A stretch of 64,000 nucleotides of DNA from Tetranychus cinnabarinus (GCA_022266195.1 WHVY01000001.1:16120001-16184000), one strand, 5' to 3'; counted from the stretch's first letter, positions 35,501 through 47,413 are shown. Made by a program: numbers and translations. Notes: generated by a model from the letters alone, not told the origin.

Positions 35501-35851
35501 CATTCAAATTTACTTCTGATTAGCCCCATGAGCTTTCAATTTTCATCTTCTATTGCAATTAAATAGATATAAATTGATTCTGTTCCATTCTCAAACTGAA
35601 ATTAACCAGAATAAGTCTCTAAAAAAATAAGAAAAACTTGCATCTTGTTTTCAATGAATCTGGTTGATGGGTAAACGTAATCTTGTGGTTTAAATTGATT
35701 CAATTTCAATCCTTCAAACAAATTAATCAACTTCAAACGTCTTAATTCAAATGTATATGCGTTATATACTTTAACAGGTTTAAGATCATGTCAAAGGCTT
35801 ACCTTTCAAGGATGAAATGAGAAGCAATAAAATGAAATGTGCTTTAATCAT
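29575..35851 (-). CDS. MAM/LDLa membrane protein B with altered tail (1790 aa, 4 exons)
   Basis: Exons on the minus strand: 35851-35803 (signal peptide), 35067-34933, 34831-29786, 29717-29575. Borders and phases are identical to gene A, and the eight MAM and three LDLa modules follow the same order with very high identity. Two regions differ. The Thr/Pro/Glu stalk consists of four imperfect repeats of about 65-75 residues (each containing PTETEQ and TTEH or similar; 29850-30735) instead of one. After the membrane span (APFILLGVITIVLGAVLLA) the tail of A is absent. It is replaced by KGKTCLTFSFAFTFLRKG plus a few residues, which matches a MAM segment of gene C (DNA 29606-29659 versus 41227-41280). 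The receptor-like tail is thus lost, giving a second short hydrophobic stretch. Surface adhesion is the likely role, by domain content. Confidence 0.82.
29850..30735. repeat. four-unit Thr/Pro stalk repeat in MAM gene B
   Basis: Each unit codes PTTTTNK, then PTETEQ, TKI, TTEH, PSIKPS and TTPSNIDK-like motifs. Units are diverged from each other, with length changes in multiples of three. Gene A has a single unit (13865-14095). Such stalks are normally O-glycosylated and hold domains away from the membrane. Confidence 0.8.
35126..35128 (-). other. alternative in-frame ATG inside intron 1 of gene B
   Basis: Reads MEDVEVRLHFAHLLIFGIFV in frame into exon 2, parallel to 18504-18506 in gene A. The intron TATA seen in A is changed here. 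Confidence 0.25.
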
Positions 35852-36034
35852 TTGGCCACAATGAATCAAATGGTTTTAATGTTGATTGTAAGTTTAATTA
35901 GTATGATGGTAATTAAAAAGCAAACACAAACAAACGTTAACAAAACAATCAAATGGTCATCAGCTAATTGGTATCATAGGACATTACATTAGTGAAAGAC
36001 TAACTTCAATCTCGTTAGTTAAACAGCAAAGGCG

Positions 36035-36040
36035 TTTATA
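36035..36040 (-). promoter_or_regulatory. TATA box of MAM gene B
   Basis: TATAAA, 184 bp before the signal-exon ATG, inside the segment shared with the gene A promoter. Confidence 0.5.
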
Positions 36041-37219
36041 AAAACTTTCATCTCGAATCCATATTTTTATATTTAATAAATATTTGTTAATAATCTTTTC
36101 AAATGATTAAAATAGTTCATATCAAAACCTCCACCTACCTAATGTGTGCCATGTGAATTGATGTAATTGAGAATTTGGTTGAAAGGAAAGTCTTCGGACA
36201 CAAAAATGTTCAATAGTACACTAATGTTCTAAATATTTATATGAATTCCAGATGCTGCAAGATTTCATGCAGGAATAATATTGCGCTTTATGCTTGGTAA
36301 TGTTTCATTTACAGTAAAACCTCTTTTTGATGTTGGTTGACTGGCTAGCCGAGACAGCTTTAAGACGCTGTCGACCCAATGCTACTTAGGTGGTTTGGAT
36401 CTAAGGCTTTATCCAGTTTAGCTGGGAATCCACAGAAGGAGGAAGAGGTGTCTAGTTCAGAGGTTTGGTGGTTGCTACTACAATTCGCTCAGCCTCAGGA
36501 CCTCGATTCGAACGCTAACCCCAAAATGTATAACTCAACTTATGACGTTTAGCAAAGTTATCAATTACACTAACCGTAAATTTCGTATGAAATTTAGCAA
36601 CTCCGTCTTTGGAGATTTAAGATTCTCAAATGCAATTATGTTAATAATTTGAAAGATTTTCATAAACAGTACCACTCACAACCCATGCGAATAAAACTCA
36701 GTGTTTCATGATATTAAAAATGGTATAGAATCGGTATCATAGAGATATCTAGATATTTAATGAATAAAATTAAAGCATGAGTTTGTGCAGTGAGTCCCTT
36801 TCAGGGCCTTAGAAACAGCTAAAAGCTCAATTTTGCTGGATTCTGTAATCTTTTGCCTAATAATTTCATCAAATTGTAACATACTTCAATTTTGATTTAA
36901 TTTAATCATTCTTTGAAAATTTCCCCCACGAATTAAATTATTGATTAAAAATGCTCAATAATTTAAAATCGTAGAAACTAACATTGATAAAAAATTGGAA
37001 GTTAATAAGCTTTTAGGATGATAAAAACTGAATATATTATTGATAGTAAAGATTTCTCTGATGAATAGTTTTCGCGAAAAATTGATATCAAAATTACAAC
37101 TTGAGTCGCATTTACTATATCGGATATTTTTTTCATTTTACGCGTTTGCAGTTCTAACTCACAAACGGTTAAAGTTACAGACCTCAGACTTTAACCATGA
37201 GCTTCCGCAGATTGAAGAA

Positions 37220-38112
37220 CCGTTAGTTCGAATGCCAAGGTCATTCGAGGTCAAACTGCTATTTGACCTCTGTATGAAATTTGGAGGTCATTTTCTGATA
37301 CAGCAAATTATTCAAATGGTTTGATGTTTTGTCAATTGTTGATAACCAAAACTGTTGGGAAGATACTGTTTAACCAGTTGAACCAGCACTCAAGGTAGCT
37401 ATTACCGATTTAATTAGAATGCCTGTCGAACCAACGGAATCTAATGGTACAACCACTGAGGGTATAATTGAAATTTCATCAACATCTTCGTCCACCAAAA
37501 CTGAATCTGATATCTTATTAACTACCAAAAACCTTTGACAACTACCTGAAATACTTCTGGAATTATCTCTTCATCTGTCTCTTCAGTTGTCGATTCAGAG
37601 ATTAGGGAAGATCTCAGTCAGAAACAGTCGGAGCTGAGACTAATGCCAAACTCTTGCTACATTAACCACTTTATCCTCGATTATTAATCAAACAAGCGTT
37701 AATGATTCACTTTCAACTGTCCTTTGTTGAAACAGAAAATAATATAATTATCAAATGTCTTGAAGTCAATTATCTTAATTGAACATCGTCCACTATCAGT
37801 TCGATAGAGAGATTCCCGTCGAGATTCAATTTTCTCAAAATATAATATTCTGTTACAAAGGATACGAAATTCTTTTAATACCATGATACCATTAATTGTA
37901 TAATTATAATTCATGTTGGGCAAAGGATATGAGTGATTTCGTACTGTACAGTTGGACAATTCGTCTTAAAAGAAACCGCTTATTTTCCAAACGGTATTGG
38001 TTATAAAAACATTTGAAAATTATAGAAACAGAAAATTACCTCCAAATTCCTTTAGAGGTCAAATAGTGATATTACCTTGAATGACCTTGAACATTCGAAC
38101 TAATCGGTACCG
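37220..38112. repeat. imperfect inverted repeat enclosing Ser/Thr-rich relic
   Basis: 37220-37365 matches the reverse complement of 37978-38112 with many differences (shared TTAGTTCGAATG, TATTTGACCTCT, AATTTGGAGGT). The loop contains a plus-strand Ser/Thr-rich stretch (37411-37538, starting MPVEPTESNGTTTEG) broken by a stop and a frame change. It also holds an 86-codon minus-strand frame (37699-37959) with several cysteines that I do not recognise. It may be a decayed mobile element that carried coding DNA. Confidence 0.4.
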
Positions 38113-38840
38113 AGACCGTACAGCAAAAGCTTAGAAAAGATTATGACCATCAACACTTCAGTGGTCAATTTTTATCAGTTCATGAGTGGCCATTTAATCT
38201 CAAGGCATTGAACACGCGAAACCAAAGAGATCATTGATAACGCCAGCTCAATGGTATCGTTAAACTCGCATAATCAATGATTACGTTAGTCTCGCGAGAT
38301 CGTGCCCTGTCCTGCCCGGATCAAGTTTGTTTGGACTTAATGAATTAAATTCTAAATCGCTAACCTGTTAGGTGTAAATTCTCATTTTTTAGATTTAAAT
38401 GTTGTTTGAATCAGTGCAGGCTTAAGTTTATTTAACTGAAATTTTAATTTTCAGATTTTTATAAAGTGACTGAGTTAGTGCTAGAATGGAAAAAAGGTAA
38501 TAATGATATCAAATCAGCTCTTAGCGCTGAGACTGAAGATGAAAAAGTGGGCTGACGGGTTCTCGTTTACTCTTACCGCTGGTATCAATTTTATGTAAAT
38601 GTAAAATTAAATACCACATATACCACATTTCTTAGCTCGAGAAAAAAATTACTCCTTTAATGAGCTTATAAGATCTTTAATTCATTTGACAATACAATAA
38701 GTCGATGTGTATGTCAGTTGATGCACTAAAAAACTCATAATAAAATGGGTTATAATTAAAGATAGCTTCATATTAGCTAGTATTGATTGATGTTTTACTT
38801 TCTCTTTTTCATGTTAAATGACAAAACCATTCCGTTTCGG

Positions 38841-41800
38841 TCAATGAAAACATGAACCACTAATAACAATGTCATCAACAGCAGCATAGTAATTATCGGA
38901 AATCCGTGTCCTTGGATTTCCAAACTGACTATAGTCCAATTTTAAAGACGCTGAATATTTGGCCGTGAAAACAAAACGAAATACACCAGAAACAGTTCTC
39001 TTTCTTAGTTTCACACTCGCACGTTGGAAGCCAAAAACAAGATCACCAGGTATTTCAAGCAACTTCTGAAGGCGTGAATTGTTATCGATAACTGAAACTA
39101 TAAGGTCAACTCCAGCGGTATTATAATAGAAGACCATGAAACAATTATCGACTGATGTTAACCTGGGACCAACTAAGCTAACCTCCTTTGTTGAAGAAAA
39201 GTCCGATTGCTGATCATGCAATGGGTAAATAGCCATGTAACCCGAATTTTCTAATCCTGTTGAATGATCTCTTGGTGGTGTTGAAGAGATTTGTCCAGAA
39301 GCTTTGACCAAACTCCATTTTATATTATTATTTGACAAATTAGTCCAGTACTCAGCATCACTGCTATCTTCAAATGAATAAATCTTGTAATTGTCACAAT
39401 TAAATTCATCGTCACCACCGAAACAATCAATTGATTGATCACACACTTGATCTTGACTTATGCGCCTTCCATTTCCACAAGTATAAATTTCACTTGACTC
39501 GAAGCTATCAATAGTATCCTGGTAGCCACAATCAATAAACTGCACTGGACCAAAACTCGTCGTATCTTTGACAAAAAAGTAATTTTTAAGAACACTGTAG
39601 AATTGAACAGCAAATGGAATCGGAATCCGACCTAATTTGATTTCAACAGTCCCCTTGTCCCAATTCGACAACATTTTATTTGTCCAAACTTCTACAGCTC
39701 TTCCATCTTGAAACACCAAGAGAACTGTTAAATCATTAGCTTTGTGTTCATATCCAAACTGCAATTTACAAGTTGGCGCAGTTGGCCTTAGAGTTGGACT
39801 TGTAAGTTTAGTATGTGTTTTACCAAAATCTGAACTTTTCGCTTTTGCCTTGCCATTATCACCGAACCATTCAGCATTGCTATCATGAGTATATCCACAA
39901 AGATCATACGAGAAATAGCAACCACCACAGTTATGTTCATCTTCACCTTCACCCGGGCAATCTGAAATGAAATCACAGACTTGAAGAGTTGATATCTGTT
40001 TTCCGTTTTTACAAGTGAAAACAGGTCCAGCTATTGGACAGCTACCCTGCTTAATCGACACATCATCGATAGCAAGTCTACCACTACCGACAATATAAAC
40101 ATGTCCGACCTTAGATGAATTGGGATCCAACTTTATAACCGATTGAAAAAGTTCCCAATTCATCGAATTCATTGACTTTTGTTCAATCAGGTTGAACACA
40201 CCGCCTTGTTCACTTATTATTTCAATAGTGCTTTGCCCAGAAGTATACGTTTTGACAGAAAAACACATTTCAGCTGTATTTTTAGACAGATAAAATGGTG
40301 GTAATGTAAGAATCGCATTTTCATTAACACTCTTCAATGTCAAGAAATGTCCATCTCTAGAGCCTAATGTTGCGTCTCTATCAGGGCCTGAATTTTTTGC
40401 ACTGACTTTGATCCATTCAGTTGTTGATTTGTAGTTGATTTCTGATCCAGTTAAAGCAAGTGATTTATCTTTTCCGAGGTTATTCACTGAACACGAATCC
40501 TCGAAATCACAAAAATAATCGAATGAACATGTTCCTTCATTCAATTCTAATCCATCAATAGCGATTGTTCCTTGAGAATCGACTGCATAACCAGCGCCAA
40601 AAATTAATTTACTGTCTTCAAATATATCATCTAATGGTATTTTTGCTTGAGCCCAGCTCGAACCAGAATGACTGTTCAATGTGACGATCGATGTTTTACG
40701 AAGATGTTGGTCAAAATTTGAATATATTTTATCTGTCCATAGACTCAATTGAATATTTCCATTGATTAAATACCAAAAATTGAGACAATAAGAAACATCT
40801 GACTTTAAATTAGGAACATAAAAGTGGGAAAATGAGCTAATCTGAGCTGAAACTGGTTCATTAAAAAGTAAAACCAAATCGTTTTTAAATTTATAAGCAG
40901 GATCCAAAGAGTTACCCAATTGACTAGTTTTCTTGAAAAACCAATTGTTGAAGGCAGAAGGAACAATTTCAATACAATCTTGATTGACCAAACCATCATA
41001 AGAGCAAACAGGAGTCTCTTGTTGTGTATCACAAGAGTCTAACACAATATCATCAATAGCTGCAAACAGTTGAACTCCGCTGAATTCAAATGAATACTTG
41101 TAAAACTTATCAGAGTAGGGCAAAGGTACTTGAATTGTTTTCCATGTTTCTTCTGATACTGGAGGATCTAATGACCAAATCGTCTTGCTCTCTAATGAAT
41201 CTCCTGAAGTTAATTTTAATAAAAAAGTACCTTTTTGTAGAAATGTAAAGGCAAATGAAAAGGTTAAACAGGTTTTTCCTATCGTCTGTTCAATGTAAGG
41301 ACTTTCCAATGAGTAGACGGCAGATTCGTTATTTTTTTGCGTATTTGTGTAAACAAATAAATCATATGGGTCAATATTTTTAAGTGGAGTCCACTTGATT
41401 GTTGTAGGATCAGTTAGTCGTCCAAAACCAACCAGTAGTTCCCCGCTTTTAATTGTATAATCACATAAACCAGAATCAAATTTACATGAACCAAGAGAGG
41501 AGCAAGGTTGAGGACTAACTGTTAATTCATCTAACGCTATTGGGGCTGATCTTTCTGTGTGATGATGGGCTGAAAGGATTAGTTTGAATGGTTTAGATTG
41601 TGTTGGTATATCTAAATTGACTTTAACCCATCGTTGATTGACAATATAGGATTGAAACCAGACTGCAGAGCGAGAACCTGATTCAGATTCAATAGCAAAT
41701 TGTAGAAGGTCCGAATCAAATTGTTGCTTAAAAACTTGAAAGGATAAACATTTAGCTTCACTTGATGATAAGTAATTTGTTGAGATTAGATCACTTGATG

Positions 41801-42684
41801 AGCTACCAAATCCATTCGAGTGAGTTCTCATGAAATGTCCAGCTGCAGAATGAGTTGTTGCATCGAAACCAACTAAATCATGTTGAGAGTTTGATCCATT
41901 TGACACAAACCATCGCAAGTTACTGTTAAAATCTGGTTCACTTTCCCAAAAACATAAAGATGGATTTTCAAAATCACACTTATAATCAAAATCACAAGAT
42001 CCAGGTTTAACTAAAATTGAACCTAAAGCAATATCGTCTGATGTTGCTACAAACTTTAACCTAAACATGTCACCATTGTGCTGTGAAGGATCAAAATAAT
42101 ATTTACCAAGGATCCAATCATCATATTTGGATCCTTCTTGTCTCCAAACACTTTGTCCAGTTTGGTTAAACTTTGAGACATCAGCTCCAATTACCGATTC
42201 TAATTTTAACTCTAAAGATCCAACTGATGAACCAAACATGAAATAATTAAAGATCAAGCAAAAGGGCTCTTTGTAGTTTGGAAATATCGGTGACTCCAGA
42301 ACACTTGTTTTGGTTGGACTTTGGGTATAAATGAATCCACCACCTAAGTATTATTAACAAGAGAAGTCGAAAATGAAAAAAAGGTTTTTCAGTTGAATAT
42401 TAGTTTCTCACCATTTTCAATTCTTTTGGCTGGTTTTCCAAACTCAACTTCACCATATTCACCCAGATTCCATCCTGGAACCTCTTGATCATTCCAGTCA
42501 CAGAAGTCTTCTGTAAATTCACATTCCAATTTTTGACTGCTCACCAAAAGTACTACAAAGATATCATAAATTGCAAGATATCAGAAAACGATATTCAATT
42601 GGATTTACATTCAAGTTTTAGATACAGAGACTCACCTTTCGAGAAGGAAATCAGAGGCAACAAAATTAAATTTAACTTGATCAT
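38841..42684 (-). CDS. truncated, secreted MAM/LDLa protein C (1230 aa, 3 exons)
   Basis: Exons on the minus strand: 42684-42636 (signal MIKLNLILLPLISFSKG), 42552-42412, 42343-38841, in the same phases as A and B but with a first intron of only 83 bp. It contains MAM domains 1-7 and the first two LDLa modules. It stops after the IVISGSCF motif that closes MAM7, where A and B continue with LDLa3, MAM8, stalk and membrane span. No downstream exon was found, so it should be secreted. Overall it is more diverged from A and B than they are from each other, yet has patches of near identity (MAM1, LDLa2), suggesting gene conversion. It is either a functional soluble paralogue or one that lost its end by rearrangement; the intact 1230-codon frame argues for function. 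Confidence 0.8.
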
Positions 42685-44165
42685 TTTGTCAGAATTAAGC
42701 GAAAATATTCAATCTTAATTGTTGAAAAAACTTTGACAAACTTCAAACTAAATTGAAGTGAACAATAGCTACTTAGCAATGGTTATTGTAAAAGGGTAAT
42801 TTAATATTTGCTATTAAACATGCAAGGAGTGAATAAAATCTTTCAACTCTGGTTCTTATTTTTATATGCAATTGTTGAGATGATTAAATATTACCAATGA
42901 TTAATCTATCTTTTCATTTCAAAATCTCAACCTACCTCAACATGTGTACTGATTGTATTATCAATCTGATTGAAATCTGAATTTTGTATATCTATGGACA
43001 TCTATTGAGTGTAAATTGGTATTTTAGTGTGTGAATTGATGAAATGGGAAAGTACAAGATCTCGGCACTCACTAGTCACTGATAGGAATCCAATACAAAT
43101 TTGATAATTTCAAAATCAACTACATTTGTAAATGTATTGTTTATTGCATTTACAAATTATTGTCTGTCAGTGGGATCTTTTGCATTGAAATCTGATTGTA
43201 ACAGTAACAGAGAAGTGATAACTTTGCATTACTCGAATCATTTGACTATTCATTAAAATTAAACAATCTTAATCTACCAATAATTAACCTAACAAGTGCA
43301 TTCGTTAACATCAGTTGATACACAAACAAAGGTTTTATTGGTTATAAAGGTTACTTTTGCTCTTTATGGTCATTTCAGTTTGAGGTTAGATGCATCTTTG
43401 ACAAACAAGTCAGACAATAGCGTGAAATTGAATTGAAACACGACTTGAGTTGATAGGTTGACCAATTGGTCAACATTTCATCAGTCTAAGCTTCAACAGT
43501 TTGTCAATCATTAAACGCCGAGAACACGTTCATGTTATTAGCTTTTTATTCATATTCAAATTTCATAATGGCAATTTATTGTTAATATATTCAAACTGTA
43601 TCAACCTTCAATTTCACAAAAATCAAAAGGTGTAATTTTGATTTAAGAACCATCTCAATTTATTTTCCAATCAATTCGATTGAAACAGAAAATAAATTTT
43701 TTACCTTTAAAGGCAATTCACATGCTAATTGATTCCAATCAGATCTTCCCAAGAAATATTTATTATCTTTATGCTGTTTTCATCTTAATTGGCAATAAGC
43801 TTAGCTAATGTTTATTGAATTGATCAAGATTGAGCTTATTAATTGCTGTGATAATGTTGTTATAAAAGATCATTTGTAAACATAATTACACTATTGAAAG
43901 GTAGAAATGTTTTGCAAAATAATTACCAAAGATATTTAATGTAGTGTTTAAGATGTGAAAAGCAAGATTTATCTCAACTTGAAGAGGTTATCCTGAACTT
44001 TCAGATTAAAAAGGAAAGCAAATTTAGGATCAAAGTGTTGATAATTTCAACTGGTTGTGGAAATTAAAATTAATTTCAATCAATTTACAAACGCCCATAC
44101 TTGATTTAGATTAAATGGTGGGCTAATTTGAATTTGTAGAATGAAACGTTTAATGGTTAATTTAA
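42685..44165. other. upstream region of MAM gene C, no gene
   Basis: AT-rich, with weak similarity to the A/B promoter segment (TCAAAATCTCAACCTACCTCAA near 42920-42942). No canonical TATA at a matching distance and no ORF of interest. Confidence 0.5.
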
Positions 44166-44435
44166 GGTGTTTCCGATGAAAAATTTATTGAGATTGAATC
44201 CGATTCATTGTCAATAAATTGTGACGTTTTGTGACGTCACAGTGACGTCACAATGGATTTTTCCGGTGAAATGTTAATTTAATTCACTTCCGGCGACTTT
44301 TTTGACCTGTGGATGTTTTTTTCATCCGTTAGATCATTTTTAGAACAAATTAAGTCCAAAAATGTCGATTTAAATTGATCTGAATCGACTTTTTTGGATC
44401 CAGATAACTCGATCCATTTTTCATCGGAAACACCC
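44166..44435. mobile_element. TTAA-flanked MITE with two CRE palindromes, 270 bp
   Basis: Inverted termini GGTGTTTCCGATGAAAAAT (left) and the complement of ATTTTTCATCGGAAACACCC (right), each bordered by TTAA (44162-44165, 44436-44439), the target site of piggyBac-type elements. The left end has lost one G. The middle (44221-44256) has GTGACGTCAC twice plus a half site, that is two perfect TGACGTCA motifs. No transposase. Confidence 0.7.
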
Positions 44436-44918
44436 TTAAAGATTAAGAAATTAGATTCTCTGCCAAGTTAATTTCACATTAACTGATTGGGATACCGAAA
44501 ATGATGATGATTGTTTTTTAATAATAGATTAACTAACATTATTTGCAAGTATCAATTTTGAATTGAGTGTAGGTACTTCATGGTGAATATAAAAAATCAG
44601 CAAATTACACTTTATTAAAATTGTGTCTTTTCAAGACTTTTCATGATACAAAATTTCTATTTACAATTTTGAGTATAATAAGTATGAATCAAGTAGGTTT
44701 TTTGTTTGATTTTTAAAAAAAGATATAAGGTTAAGTTCAACAATAATGCACCTTATATTGATAACAAGTTCTGCAACAATTTGCTGCAGAATTAATTTGG
44801 AGGTAAAATAGTGATGATGGTGATGGAGATGGTGGCCAAGTTGTGGAACAGGTCACTAATCAGAAAAGGAAACCCTCATGATCCCACAACTTTTTAGGGT
44901 AAATTTGGCTGTTTGGAG

Positions 44919-47006
44919 TCAATGGCAAATGCGAGTGCAACAATAAATAATGATGGCAAATATGAAGACAAATAGGAACAAGACGAAGAGTGCCATGTAA
45001 AGCGAGTGAAGTTGGCGACGAGAAGGTGAGGTTAACAAATGGTAGGCATCTTCTGAAACAGTATGAGCTAGTCCGGCGGAACAAATGCGATTCCTACGTA
45101 ATGTTAGGAATACTTTTTCATGGGAATCCATCACAGTTATATTTACATTAATGGCAACATGGACTTCGGCATCTTCTTTACCTGTACATGGAAAACCAAT
45201 ATTGAAAACTGTTTAGAGAAAAGGGGAGGAAAAAAAGATCAACATTAGACGCGTCTGATAATAATTTGTTTTATGGGTCCATTGAGATAATATCTAGCAT
45301 TTGAATTGATGTCGCTATTTTCATTGGTTACAAATTAATGATTAAAAGATGTTTGCACGACTCTTGAACGGCTAATTTCATTTTTGGCTGTACTTGATCT
45401 AAAGAGCTGTAAAAAAGTCAAATAGAGACACTCGGATAGATTGTAATTGTCTTTGGAAATAATGTAGAAATGTTGATGAATGTTATCATTTATGTTTTTG
45501 CCTGCAATTTTTCATTTCCAATTGACTTTTTGATTTATCTCAAGACTTGATAATTTATTGACAATGATAGACTGGAAGCAGAGATACCCGCCAAGATAGT
45601 AGTTAAACATTAATAACATTAATAACAATAAGAAAAGAAAAAATTATTCAGGTTAAGCTGTTAATAACATTTTTTTTCATCCAAGAGTGAATGGATGAGA
45701 GATTATATCGAGAATTTTATCTATCCTTCAATAAGTGAACAAACATCTTCACATCTTTAATGTGCAATCAAAAAGTCGTTTACGGATTGATTCTTGATTA
45801 ATTACCTTCTGCTTCAGTAGGAACAAAACCTTGTCGAGAAACATTCATGTAAGTCATACCAAGAACATGAAGATTATCAAAATGAAAAGTTATTGAATAA
45901 GGCATCTAGAAGAGGAAAAAATAACAGAAGAGTTATCGGAAAAATTACATTCATGGCTTAGAATGATGAATGTGAAAACATTGTGAACGTTGAGTAATTA
46001 CCTTTTTTTTGATTAAGTTTTTCCAGGTAAAAATCAGATCACAGATGTGAGGCTGGATGTTCATTTCAAATCCAAGTGGATATTCTTGGACCACGCCATC
46101 TTTGACATAATAAATATCAGAAGAAAGGCCTAGAATGGGTGAAATTAAAAAACCATTAAACAAAATTTAAGGAAAAAATCCGGTTTGCTCAATGCAAATT
46201 CATGCAAAGTTGATTAAACTAGCGACATATTGAGGTCTCCTTTTAAAAACTGATGGCTTCAGATGTTGAATTTAAGTTAGGAAGTAAAGGATAAGAGTTC
46301 AGATTATGTAGACTGAATGTTTATTACAGGTATAAAGAAATAAACTAATCGAAAATGCTTCAATAAGTTAACTAAGCAGAAGTAAATTTTCACCGGCAGA
46401 TTACTCAGGACATGAAAATATAATGAGAAAACTAAGAATGATTTGAAAACTTCTAAACTGCTGTTGTCTAAAAATGTTGACTCTATTGATTTTCATGAAA
46501 AAATTTTCTATTCGCTCAAATAATTTGATGGAAATATAATGATAAAGTTGGCAACCCTATTAAAGATTGCCGTCAACAAAGTGAATCATTATCTGTGAGT
46601 TAAACTATTTGCGGTCAGCATAAAGTATCCACATGATTTATTTTGGAATCACGTTCACGGTCAGTGAGAAGAGCAAATTTATAAAAGGTGAATAGAATAG
46701 GTGAGAGAAAGAGAATGAGCAACGAATAAAAAAGAGATATAAAGAATCCAAGAAAAAGATTAAAATTTGACTAGTTTAGTTAAACTATAAATGATGATCT
46801 TAGGTGAAGCTGGAAATGTTAAAAGAAATAAGAAATACCAAAAGAAAAGGTAAAAAAGTAAAGCAAAAGATGAGAAAGGTTGACTCACCTATCAGACGAT
46901 GAACTTCTTGTCTGTCGATGTAAAAATTTAAAAACCCATGAATAAATGGAATCAATAGGAATAGATGAACAACTAGGTTTGTAGTAAACCATGTTGAAGC
47001 CAACAT
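44919..47006 (-). CDS. Ryk/Derailed-like WIF-domain membrane protein without kinase (202 aa, 4 exons)
   Basis: Exons on the minus strand: 47006-46889, 46129-46002, 45905-45806, 45181-44919; GT-AG introns with consistent phases. A signal peptide (about 1-24) is followed by a WIF domain (about 27-150). Its family landmarks are IDRQEVHRLIGL, DIYYVKDG, IFTWKN, ITFHFDNL, MNVSRQGFVP and LRRNRIC, matching the Wnt-binding ectodomain of Ryk receptors. A membrane span lies at 176-195, then only seven residues (CCTRICH) before TGA. Ryk/Derailed proteins normally carry a cytoplasmic (pseudo)kinase of several hundred residues. None is present between here and gene C at 42684, and no good splice donor precedes the stop. 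It could be a decoy Wnt5-type co-receptor. It is divergent from the BMP gene, 407 bp apart. Confidence 0.8.
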
Positions 47007-47310
47007 TGTTCAATTGCCAATTTTAACATTCGGATGAACAATCATGCAAAGATGGAAAAATATACACAAAAATAAAGTTGAACTGAGCAACAAGTCTTGA
47101 AACTGTTGAATGTTATCATAAGACCAGGTTTCTTACAGGTGGTTAACAAAGTTTCCTTTAGGGGGAGCTGAGCCCCTTTTTGATGCGCAGAAACCAATTT
47201 ACCTGTAAAGCCTGAATTTTTTTCAGCAAGTTTGTTTTTCTCAGAGTTTTATAATTAGCGCGTTAACGCACCTTAAGCTTAACTTACTGTTGCTTGTTAG
47301 CATCATTTTA

Positions 47311-47379
47311 ACAGAGAAAAAGATAAACTAGGATAAGAGAGGAGGAGAAAGAGAGTGGGAAGAGAGAGGAGGGAGAAAC
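47311..47379. promoter_or_regulatory. purine-rich tract in divergent Ryk-like/BMP promoter
   Basis: A run of AGAGA/GGAGG-type repeats (GAGAGAGGAGGGAGAAAC at its end) directly before the BMP start. GAGA-rich tracts often occur in arthropod promoters. The 407-bp space between the two divergent start codons must hold both promoters; no TATA is evident. Confidence 0.35.
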
Positions 47380-47413
47380 ATTGTTGATATATCGTTTGCT
47401 TGATGAGTTTACA

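Larger units (their letters stand above)
35852..38840. other. intergenic between MAM genes B and C
   Basis: 35852-36196 is the duplicated promoter. About 36340-36530 has tRNA-like motifs: CTGGCTAGCCGAGACAG like a Leu/Ser tRNA A-box region, and GATTCGAACGC like a B box. They are too far apart for a tRNA, so a SINE relic is possible. 37220-38112 is an imperfect inverted repeat (separate entry). The remainder up to gene C shows nothing recognisable. Confidence 0.45.

Noticed and set aside
36340..36530. tRNA-Leu/Ser-like sequence
   Set aside because: A- and B-box-like motifs are about 160 bp apart and no cloverleaf can be drawn; possibly a SINE remnant.
44860..45084. Alternative 74-codon frame at the end of the Ryk-like gene
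   Set aside because: Overlaps the confirmed WIF/membrane exon in another frame. It does not restore a kinase.
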